Assembly: GCA_903870955.1 (NCBI GenBank)
Contig: CAIQEX010000752.1
Location: 1 to 5,004, forward strand
Origin: an uncultured beta proteobacterium
GTDB lineage: Bacteria; Pseudomonadota; Gammaproteobacteria; Burkholderiales; Burkholderiaceae_C
Direction: 5' to 3'
DNA: 5,004 nt
Part shown: positions 1-5,004 of the stretch, one piece after another
Layout: every line of letters starts with the position of its first letter
Position numbering within the stretch: the first letter of the stretch is position 1
Position numbers and translations under genes: made by a program
The notes under the pieces: generated by a model
What the model saw: the letters and a program-made list of their open reading frames with translations, nothing else
Told to the model about the DNA's origin: nothing
Databases searched by the model: none

Positions 1-778
1 GCAGGTGGGCAATCTTGTCTTGCTGCTTGGAGAAGGCGTTTTGTTGCAGTTCCATCTGCTCTGCGCGCATGTCTTCGAATTTGCTGTAGTTGCCACCGTA
101 GCGCATCAATTTTGCTGCGTCGATGTGCAGCGTGACGTTGGTCACCGCGTCCAGAAATTCCCGGTCGTGGCTGATGACGACCATGGTGCCTTCGTATTTC
201 TTGAGCCAGGCTTCCAGCCAGACCAGGGCGTCCAAGTCCAGGTGGTTGGTCGGTTCGTCCAGCAGCAGCAAATCAGAGGGACACATCAGCGCGCGCGCCA
301 GCTGCAGGCGCATGCGCCAACCACCGGAGAAGCTGTTCACCGGGTTTTCCAATTCGGTGGTTTTAAAGCCCAGGCCCAGGATCAGCGCCTGTGCGCGGGC
401 CGGGGCGTCATGCTCGCCCGCGTCATGCAAGGCCATATAGGCGTGCGCCATGCGGTCATAGTCGTCGGTGGCCTCGGCGGCGGCGACTTCGATTCGCGCC
501 AGATTGAGTTCGGTATCGCCTTCCACCACAAAGTCCGTCGCGCTCTGGCTGGTCTCCGGCATGTCCTGGGCAACTTGCCCCATACGCCACTGGCTCGGGA
601 TAAAGAACTCTCCCGCATCCTCGTGCAAACTGCCATTGAGCAAGGCAAAGAGCGAGGATTTGCCCGCGCCATTGCGACCCACCAGACCGACTTTTTCACC
701 CGGATTGAGCGTAACGGACGCGCCGTCAAGCAGCACCTTGACGCCTCGGCGCAAGGTGATATTTTTAAGATTAATCAT
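1..778 (-). CDS. yheS: ABC-F family ATP-binding protein, YheS-like (partial, N-terminal half)
   Basis: The first 259 codons of a soluble ABC-F ATPase are present; the rest lies beyond the left edge. ABC-F proteins have two ABC domains and no membrane segments, and act on the ribosome near the E site to relieve stalled translation. Only the first ABC domain and the beginning of the inter-domain linker are visible. Walker A is GRNGAGKS (residues 34-41), the Q-loop is Gln71, the signature is FSGGW (150-154) in place of LSGGQ, Walker B is LLLLDEPTNHLD (170-181) with catalytic Glu175, and the switch His is in ISHDRE (202-207). The sequence resembles remembered E. coli YheS closely (RRGVxVLLD, NPGxKVGLVG, FSGGWRMRL, YxGNYSxFE), which favours YheS over Uup or EttA. 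The ATG at 778 overlaps the prmB stop by 4 nt (ATGA) and has no clear Shine-Dalgarno, so translation is probably coupled to prmB. Family is certain; the YheS subfamily is likely, and the missing second half would settle it. Confidence 0.9.
   Translation of the reverse strand, partial: MINLKNITLRRGVKVLLDGASVTLNPGEKVGLVGRNGAGKSSLFALLNGSLHEDAGEFFIPSQWRMGQVAQDMPETSQSATDFVVEGDTELNLARIEVAAAEATDDYDRMAHAYMALHDAGEHDAPARAQALILGLGFKTTELENPVNSFSGGWRMRLQLARALMCPSDLLLLDEPTNHLDLDALVWLEAWLKKYEGTMVVISHDREFLDAVTNVTLHIDAAKLMRYGGNYSKFEDMRAEQMELQQNAFSKQQDKIAHL
775..778 (-). promoter_or_regulatory. ATGA overlap, prmB stop and ABC-F start
   Basis: The ATG of the ABC-F gene (778-776) and the TGA of prmB (777-775) overlap by four bases. 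No convincing Shine-Dalgarno precedes it, so expression probably depends on ribosomes finishing prmB. Confidence 0.75.
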
Positions 779-1662
779 GCAGAGAGCGCTTCGCGCGTAA
801 GAAGTAAAACCTGGTCCTCACCGGCACTGGTTTCGAGCCAGACGGCGGCCAGCGTAGGAAACGCGGCCTCAAAAAAAGTTCGCTCATGGCCGATTTCAAG
901 CACCAAGACCGCGCCGGGGTTCATGACCCGTGGAATATCCGTGAGCAGGCGGCGGACAAAATCCATACCGTCTGCGCCGCCGCCCCGGTTGCCATCCAGC
1001 GCAATCGCAGGTTCAGCCTGGTACTCCAGCGGCAGGGACGACATCGATTCGGCATTCACATAGGGTGGATTGCAGAGAATCAGGTCGTAGGTTTTTTGTA
1101 CCGCGGCTAAACCATCCGACTCAATCAGGTGGACGCGATCGCTTAGGTGATGTCGCTCCACGTTGATGGCCGCAACGGCCAAAGCATCGGCCGATATGTC
1201 GGCTGCGTCCACGCTGGTATCGGGATACACCAGCGCCGCGATAACGGCCAGACTGCCGTTTCCGGTGCACAAGTCCAGCAGCGCATGGGTATCCTCACGC
1301 AGCCAGTAATCCAGGCTGCCCTCGACCAGCAGTTCGGCTATCAGCGAACGCGGAACGATGGCGCGCTCATCGACAAAAAACGAAACCCCCTGCAGCCAGG
1401 CTTCTCGCGTGAGGTAGGCGGCGGGCTTGCGCGAGACAATGCGGGCCTCGATCAGCGTCGCGCATTGTTGGTGTTCGGCGGCCGATACCGGGCGCATCTC
1501 CTGCGACTGCGGGCCCTCCAACTCGGTATCGAGGGGCAGGCCCAGGCTCCACAAAATCAGCCAAGCGGCTTCGTCGCGGGCATTGGTGGTGCCATGGCCA
1601 AAACTGACACCGGCTTCGGTTAGTCGGGCGGTCGAAGCCTCGATTAGTTCTATCAGCGTCAT
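775..1662 (-). CDS. prmB: 50S ribosomal protein L3 glutamine N5-methyltransferase PrmB
   Basis: This 295-residue class I SAM-dependent methyltransferase belongs to the HemK/PrmB/PrmC group, which methylates the side-chain amide of a glutamine; in E. coli, PrmB modifies Gln150 of ribosomal protein L3. Visible motifs are the helical N-terminal region (about 1-75), [12 protein letters not shown] (78-89), the PrmB-type [15 protein letters not shown] (97-111), the SAM-binding loop DLCTGNG (130-136), the acidic residue of the ADIS motif (Asp155) and the catalytic NPPY (198-201). Ser rather than Pro-Asp after VPR, together with IAEL, distinguishes it from PrmC, which acts on release factors. A short glycine-rich stretch, GNRGGGADG (224-232), looks slightly longer than usual. 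Length fits the family (about 300). The ATG at 1662 overlaps the dapE stop by 4 nt and is preceded by a modest AGG at 1670-1672. The gene is intact. Confidence 0.93.
   Translation of the reverse strand: MTLIELIEASTARLTEAGVSFGHGTTNARDEAAWLILWSLGLPLDTELEGPQSQEMRPVSAAEHQQCATLIEARIVSRKPAAYLTREAWLQGVSFFVDERAIVPRSLIAELLVEGSLDYWLREDTHALLDLCTGNGSLAVIAALVYPDTSVDAADISADALAVAAINVERHHLSDRVHLIESDGLAAVQKTYDLILCNPPYVNAESMSSLPLEYQAEPAIALDGNRGGGADGMDFVRRLLTDIPRVMNPGAVLVLEIGHERTFFEAAFPTLAAVWLETSAGEDQVLLLTREALSA
1659..1662 (-). promoter_or_regulatory. prmB: ATGA overlap, dapE stop and prmB start
   Basis: The ATG of prmB (1662-1660) and the TGA of dapE (1661-1659) overlap by four bases, a common signature of translational coupling within an operon. 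A short AGG at 1670-1672 could help initiation. Confidence 0.75.
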
Positions 1663-2819
1663 GCGGTTGCCTGACGATTCAGGTTTTCCAGCACGCGTTG
1701 GTAAATGTTTTTCAAGGGCTCAATGTCGGCGACATTCACGTATTCATTGATCTGGTGGATCGTCGCGTTGGGTGGCCCCAATTCGATGACCTGGGGACAT
1801 ATCTGCGCGATAAAGCGCCCATCACTGGTGCCACCGGTGGTCGAGAGTTGCGTCTGCAGCCCGGTTTCTCTCAGTATGGCCTGACACACGGCGTCTACCA
1901 GGGTTCCCGGCGTGGTCAGGAAAGGCAGGCCACCAACCACCCAGTCGAGTGAGTATTCAAGTTGGTGCGCGTCCAGCACAGCCTTGAGCCGTTGCTGCAA
2001 CGAGGATACGGTCGACTCGGTTGAAAATCGAAAATTAAAGTCGATCACTGCGCTGCCGGGAATGACGTTTCCAGCACCCGTGCCCGCATGAAAATTGCTG
2101 ATTTGCCAGGTCGTGGGGGGGAAGAATGCGTTGCCTTCGTCCCACTGAATCGTCACCAACTCGGCCATTGCCGGGGCTACGAGATGGATAGGATTTTTGG
2201 CCATGTGCGGGTAGGCAATATGCCCTTGCAAGCCTCTGACCGTGAGCTTGCCACTCAATGATCCGCGACGCCCATTCTTGATCATGTCACCCGTGCGCTC
2301 AACCGAGGTTGGTTCACCGACGATGCAGTAGTCCAGCTTTTCTCCACGCGCCTGCAAGGCCTTGCAGACCACCACCGTGCCATCGTTGGCCGGGCCTTCC
2401 TCATCGCTGGTTAGCAATAGGGCGATGTTCAATTGCGGCTCGGGTGTGCTGCGCAGGAAATCTTCGATGGCAACGACAAAAGCGGCCAGCGAAGTTTTCA
2501 TGTCCGAGGCACCGCGCCCGAACAACTTGCCGTCACGGTGGGTGGGTGCAAAGGGCGCGCTATGCCATTCGTTCAAGGGCCCCGTAGGCACCACATCGGT
2601 ATGGCCAGCAAACACCAGCGTTTTGGCGTCAGCCAACGCTGCACGGCGTATGGCCCACAGGTTTGTGACACGGAAATCAGCCGGTCCGCTGACCATTGTT
2701 TCGCAGGTGAAACCCAGTGGCGTCAGTCGTTCTGCGATCAGGTCCTGACAGCCAAGGTCTGCGGGGGTGAGCGATGCGCGGGTCAGCAGTTGCTCGGTCA
2801 GGTACAACGTCTCACTCAT
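1659..2819 (-). CDS. dapE: Succinyl-diaminopimelate desuccinylase DapE
   Basis: DapE hydrolyses N-succinyl-LL-2,6-diaminopimelate to succinate and LL-diaminopimelate, using two zinc ions in the cytoplasm. The 386-residue product is an M20-family metallohydrolase slightly longer than E. coli DapE (375). The expected ligands are visible: His73 in GHTDVVP, bridging Asp106 in GRGASDMK, catalytic Glu140 and Glu141 in SDEEGPAND, Glu169 in GEPTS, and His355 in [11 protein letters not shown]. Their spacing agrees with E. coli His66, Asp100, Glu134/135, Glu163 and His349. GGTSDGRF near the C-terminus is also typical of DapE rather than ArgE. The dimerisation domain should lie between about residues 180 and 300. 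I chose the ATG at 2819, which shares one base with the stop of the upstream PilU-like gene (TGATG). An in-frame TTG one codon earlier (2822) is possible but less likely. The next gene, prmB, overlaps by 4 nt. Confidence 0.96.
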   Translation of the reverse strand: MSETLYLTEQLLTRASLTPADLGCQDLIAERLTPLGFTCETMVSGPADFRVTNLWAIRRAALADAKTLVFAGHTDVVPTGPLNEWHSAPFAPTHRDGKLFGRGASDMKTSLAAFVVAIEDFLRSTPEPQLNIALLLTSDEEGPANDGTVVVCKALQARGEKLDYCIVGEPTSVERTGDMIKNGRRGSLSGKLTVRGLQGHIAYPHMAKNPIHLVAPAMAELVTIQWDEGNAFFPPTTWQISNFHAGTGAGNVIPGSAVIDFNFRFSTESTVSSLQQRLKAVLDAHQLEYSLDWVVGGLPFLTTPGTLVDAVCQAILRETGLQTQLSTTGGTSDGRFIAQICPQVIELGPPNATIHQINEYVNVADIEPLKNIYQRVLENLNRQATA

Positions 2820-2821
2820 CA
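2817..2821 (-). promoter_or_regulatory. dapE: TGATG stop-start junction, pilU-like to dapE
   Basis: The TGA of the PilU-like gene (2821-2819) and the ATG of dapE (2819-2817) share one base. This arrangement favours re-initiation by the terminating ribosome and decides the dapE start in favour of ATG over the adjacent TTG at 2822. Only weak Shine-Dalgarno-like purines lie upstream. Confidence 0.7.
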
Positions 2822-3982
2822 ATGCTTCACGTCCAATGTAATTTCGGTAAATGAGGCGCCTTCTTCTTCCTCATTGGGCACCGCTGCCGCCTGCGCCTTT
2901 TGCGTGAAATCGTTTTGCATGCGCCACATCAGGTTGGTCGGCGAATCTGCATGTGACAGACCCTCCTTGCGATCGACTACGCCGCTCACGATCAGGCGCG
3001 CGATGTCGTGCTCGAAAGACTGCGAGCCCTCGGCCATGGATTTTTCCATGGCTTCCTTGACGCCGGAAAAGTCGCCTTTTTCAATCAGCTCGGCGATGAG
3101 CTTGGTGTTGAGCATGATTTCGACGGCGGGCGTGCGCTTGCCATTGGTGGTGCGCAGCAGGCGTTGCGAGACGACCGCTTTGAGGGCGGCAGCCAGGTCA
3201 CCCAGCATGGTGGCACGCACCTCCACCGGGTAAAAACTCAAAATCCGGTTGAGCGCCTGGTAACTGTTGTTGGCGTGCATGGTGGCCAGGCACAAGTGGC
3301 CCGACTGGGCATAGGCAATGGCCGCCGACATGGTTTCACGGTCCCGGATTTCACCAATCAGAATCACGTCCGGTGCCTGACGCAGGGCGTTCTTCAGGGC
3401 CACTTCCAGACTCTCGGTGTCGGTGCCAATCTCACGTTGATTGACCACCGAGCGCTTGTTCTTGAACAGGAATTCGATCGGGTCTTCAATCGTCAGTATG
3501 TGACCTGTAATATTTTCATTGCGGTAGTCCAGCATGGACGCCAACGTGGTGCTTTTGCCAGCACCGGTGGCCCCCACCATCAGCAGTAGGCCCCGCTTTT
3601 CCATGATCAGGTCACCCAACACCAACGGCACGTTCAGGTCGTCCAGGGACGGTACATCCACGGCGATGTAGCGGATCACGGCGGCGATGGTGCCGCGCTG
3701 GCGCATGGCACTGACCCGGAAGCGACCCACACCCGGAAGGGGGAAACCCATGTTCAGTTCGCCGCAGGCTTCCAGTTCTGCCATGCGTTCGGGCGAAAGC
3801 ACTTCGGCGAGCAGATTCCGTGGCGCATCAAAGGGCAGCAGTTGCGCATTGATGGGCACGCACTGCCCATTGATCTTGATGAGTGCCGGCGCCATGGCGG
3901 ACAGGTAAACGTCCGAAGCTTTTTTCTCCCCCATCAGGCGAAGAATCCGCTCCATCGTCCCAGAAGGACTTGCAGTTGCCAT
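2819..3982 (-). CDS. pilU: PilT/PilU family type IV pilus retraction ATPase, PilU-like
   Basis: This 387-residue protein is a cytoplasmic secretion-ATPase family motor (GspE/PilT superfamily); PilU acts with PilT at the base of the type IV pilus to drive retraction. An N-terminal PAS-like region (about 10-115) contains the family pattern [19 protein letters not shown]. The ATPase domain has Walker [10 protein letters not shown] (137-145), the Asp box TIEDPIE (164-170), Walker [14 protein letters not shown] (205-217) with catalytic Glu211, and the His box with His229 and His236 ([11 protein letters not shown]). PilU is favoured over PilT because the PilT AIRNLIRE motif is absent and the C-terminal region has the PilU-like pattern [14 protein letters not shown] followed by HADSPTNL; length matches PilU (about 380). 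The tail is acidic (NEEEEG). An upstream in-frame start at 4087 would add 35 residues overlapping dapD, but the ATG at 3982 has a strong GGGAGG seven bases upstream and gives the family N-terminus. Its position between dapD and dapE is unusual for a pilus gene. Confidence 0.9.
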   Translation of the reverse strand: MATASPSGTMERILRLMGEKKASDVYLSAMAPALIKINGQCVPINAQLLPFDAPRNLLAEVLSPERMAELEACGELNMGFPLPGVGRFRVSAMRQRGTIAAVIRYIAVDVPSLDDLNVPLVLGDLIMEKRGLLLMVGATGAGKSTTLASMLDYRNENITGHILTIEDPIEFLFKNKRSVVNQREIGTDTESLEVALKNALRQAPDVILIGEIRDRETMSAAIAYAQSGHLCLATMHANNSYQALNRILSFYPVEVRATMLGDLAAALKAVVSQRLLRTTNGKRTPAVEIMLNTKLIAELIEKGDFSGVKEAMEKSMAEGSQSFEHDIARLIVSGVVDRKEGLSHADSPTNLMWRMQNDFTQKAQAAAVPNEEEEGASFTEITLDVKH

Positions 3983-4011
3983 AGTGCGGCCTCCCGAAGT
4001 GTGAAAAAAAC
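3983..4011 (-). other. dapD-pilU intergenic spacer
   Basis: These 29 nt are the longest gene-free stretch in the window. On the minus strand it holds a run of seven T (4004-4010) just after the dapD stop, then the GGGAGG ribosome binding site. No stable GC-rich hairpin precedes the T-run, so it does not look like an intrinsic terminator, and it is too short to hold a recognisable promoter of its own. A promoter within the 3' part of dapD cannot be excluded by eye. Confidence 0.6.
3990..3995 (-). promoter_or_regulatory. Strong Shine-Dalgarno of the PilU-like gene
   Basis: The minus strand reads GGGAGG, seven bases before the ATG at 3982. It is the clearest ribosome binding site in the window and fixes the start of the PilU-like gene against the longer reading that begins inside dapD at 4087. 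Confidence 0.8.
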
Positions 4012-4836
4012 TTAGTCGCGCAGCAAATCGTTCAAGGAGGTTTTGGCCCGGGTCTGGGCATCCACGCGTTTGACGATCACAGCGCAATACAAACTGTACT
4101 TGCCATCGGCGCTGGGCAGGTTGCCCGACACCACCACCGAGCCCGAAGGAATGCGGCCATAGGTCACGGTACCGGTGGCACGGTCATAAATTTTGGTGCT
4201 CTGGCCGATATACACGCCCATCGAAATCACCGAGTTCTCTTCGACGATAACGCCTTCCACGACTTCCGAGCGGGCGCCGATAAAGCAGTTGTCTTCAATG
4301 ATGGTCGGGCCGGCTTGCATCGGCTCAAGTACGCCGCCAATGCCGACACCACCCGAGAGGTGCACGTTTTTGCCAATCTGGGCGCAGGAACCGACCGTGG
4401 CCCAGGTGTCCACCATCGTGCCTTCATCCACATAGGCACCAATGTTCACGTAGGAAGGCATCAGGATGACACCCTTGGCGAGGTAACTGCCACGGCGCGC
4501 GACAGCGGGTGGCACGATGCGCACGCCCGAGGCCTTCATGCCTTCTTCATCCATGTGGGCAAACTTGGTTTGCACCTTGTCATAGAACCCCAGGTCACCC
4601 GCCTTGATGACTTCGTTGTCCTTCAGGCGAAAGCTCAGCAGCACGGCCTTCTTGATCCACTGGTGGGTGGTCCACTGGCCCACGGACTCGCGGGTTGCCA
4701 CGCGCAGTTTGCCGGAGTTGAGTTGTGCAATCACGTGCTCAACCGCCTCGGTCACTTCCTTCGGTGCAGACGCGATGGACAGGTTGGCGCGGTTGTCCCA
4801 GGCCTGGTCGATGATGGATTGAAGTTGTTGTGTCAT
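4012..4836 (-). CDS. dapD: 2,3,4,5-tetrahydropyridine-2,6-dicarboxylate N-succinyltransferase DapD
   Basis: DapD transfers succinyl from succinyl-CoA to tetrahydrodipicolinate, the first step of the succinylase branch of diaminopimelate and lysine synthesis. The 274-residue product has the same length as E. coli DapD and very high similarity to it, including [13 protein letters not shown] near the C-terminus. An N-terminal helical domain (about 1-100) contains [14 protein letters not shown] left-handed parallel beta-helix of hexapeptide repeats follows (about 105-235), with the invariant segments [14 protein letters not shown] (126-139), [17 protein letters not shown] (141-157), [13 protein letters not shown] and [12 protein letters not shown]. 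Asp143 and Glu191 are probably the conserved acidic active-site residues of the family. It acts as a cytoplasmic trimer in known homologues. The ATG at 4836 matches the family N-terminus ([10 protein letters not shown]), but the leader is pyrimidine-rich without a Shine-Dalgarno. The dapC stop lies 24 nt upstream. The stop is TAA at 4012-4014. Confidence 0.98.
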   Translation of the reverse strand: MTQQLQSIIDQAWDNRANLSIASAPKEVTEAVEHVIAQLNSGKLRVATRESVGQWTTHQWIKKAVLLSFRLKDNEVIKAGDLGFYDKVQTKFAHMDEEGMKASGVRIVPPAVARRGSYLAKGVILMPSYVNIGAYVDEGTMVDTWATVGSCAQIGKNVHLSGGVGIGGVLEPMQAGPTIIEDNCFIGARSEVVEGVIVEENSVISMGVYIGQSTKIYDRATGTVTYGRIPSGSVVVSGNLPSADGKYSLYCAVIVKRVDAQTRAKTSLNDLLRD

Positions 4837-4860
4837 GGAAAAAAGTAAAAGGGTTTGGGT

Positions 4861-5004
4861 TCAGGATCTGGATTGCACGAACTGGACGATGCGCCCGGCG
4901 GCCTCTACGCATTCTTCGGTCTCGGCGACCAAAGCCATGCGGATGCGGCCTGCTCCCGGATTGCTTCCATGCACTTCACGCGCCAGAAAGCTGCCCGGCA
5001 ATAC
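4861..5004 (-). CDS. dapC: Succinyldiaminopimelate aminotransferase DapC (partial, C-terminal end)
   Basis: Only the last 47 codons and the TGA stop (4861-4863) are inside the window; the gene continues past the right edge. The visible residues read VLPGSFLARE, then GAGRIRMALVAETEEC, then a C-terminal helix GRIVQFV. This is the C-terminal signature of class I PLP-dependent aminotransferases of the DapC group; the Arg in GRIRMAL is likely the residue that binds the substrate carboxylate. DapC converts N-succinyl-2-amino-6-ketopimelate to N-succinyl-LL-diaminopimelate with glutamate as amino donor, the step between DapD and DapE. Its location directly upstream of dapD supports the specific assignment over other class I aminotransferases such as ArgD-like or AspC-like enzymes. 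The PLP lysine and most of the catalytic domain are not visible. Confidence 0.88.
   Translation of the reverse strand, partial: VLPGSFLAREVHGSNPGAGRIRMALVAETEECVEAAGRIVQFVQSRS

Noticed and set aside
786..796. Short GCGC-GAA-GCGC inverted repeat just before the ABC-F start
   Set aside because: Four base pairs with a three-base loop, within prmB codons; too short to separate from chance in GC-rich DNA.
871..877. Run of seven T in the prmB coding strand as a possible slippery frameshift site
   Set aside because: The prmB frame continues normally through it to a stop overlapping the next gene, and no stimulatory structure is evident.
5..1063. Long plus-strand open frame of 352 codons
   Set aside because: It is antisense to both the ABC-F gene and prmB, crosses their junction, and gives a low-complexity product rich in Val, Gln, His, Arg and Gly with no family pattern. 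It is explained by GC-rich codon structure of the real minus-strand genes.
2433..3233. Plus-strand open frame of 266 codons across dapE and the PilU-like gene
   Set aside because: It is antisense to two genes with clear catalytic motifs and shows no recognisable domain; it is treated as a shadow.
4004..4010. T7 run after the dapD stop as an intrinsic terminator
   Set aside because: No stable GC-rich hairpin directly precedes it on the minus strand, and the next gene starts within 29 nt with a good ribosome binding site.
3983..4087. Longer form of the PilU-like protein starting at 4087
   Set aside because: The extra 35 residues overlap the conserved dapD C-terminus in another frame and do not resemble the family, while the ATG at 3982 has a strong Shine-Dalgarno.
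4315..4848. Plus-strand open frame of 177 codons opposite dapD
   Set aside because: It lies entirely opposite the highly conserved dapD and has the same His/Val/Gly-rich composition as the other antisense frames.

Overview
The window carries a compact set of six genes, all on the minus strand, so transcription runs from the right edge to the left edge. Protein content, moderately high GC and the use of a DapC-type aminotransferase point to a betaproteobacterium, most likely Burkholderiales and plausibly Comamonadaceae-like. That placement rests on remembered family resemblance, not on a search.

Layout in transcription order: (1) the C-terminal end of dapC, succinyldiaminopimelate aminotransferase, cut by the right edge (4861-5004); (2) dapD, tetrahydrodipicolinate N-succinyltransferase (4012-4836); (3) a PilU-like retraction ATPase of the PilT/PilU family (2819-3982); (4) dapE, succinyl-diaminopimelate desuccinylase (1659-2819); (5) prmB, ribosomal protein L3 glutamine methyltransferase (775-1662); (6) the N-terminal half of a YheS-type ABC-F ATPase, cut by the left edge (1-778).

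The genes are very tightly packed. The gaps are 24 nt (dapC-dapD) and 29 nt (dapD-pilU). The next three junctions overlap by 1 nt (pilU/dapE, TGATG), 4 nt (dapE/prmB, ATGA) and 4 nt (prmB/ABC-F, ATGA). This suggests one transcript with translational coupling. No promoter, terminator, RNA gene, repeat, mobile element or CRISPR array could be supported, and no gene-free stretch exceeds 29 nt.

Functionally, dapD, dapC and dapE catalyse three consecutive steps of the succinylase branch of meso-diaminopimelate/lysine synthesis, which feeds peptidoglycan and protein synthesis. prmB and the ABC-F gene both act on or near the ribosome. The odd member is the PilU-like motor, a type IV pilus protein placed between two biosynthetic genes and carrying the only strong Shine-Dalgarno sequence in the window. 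Overall this is a conserved housekeeping region. I found no evidence of a new biological system; the pilus-motor placement is the one point worth following up.
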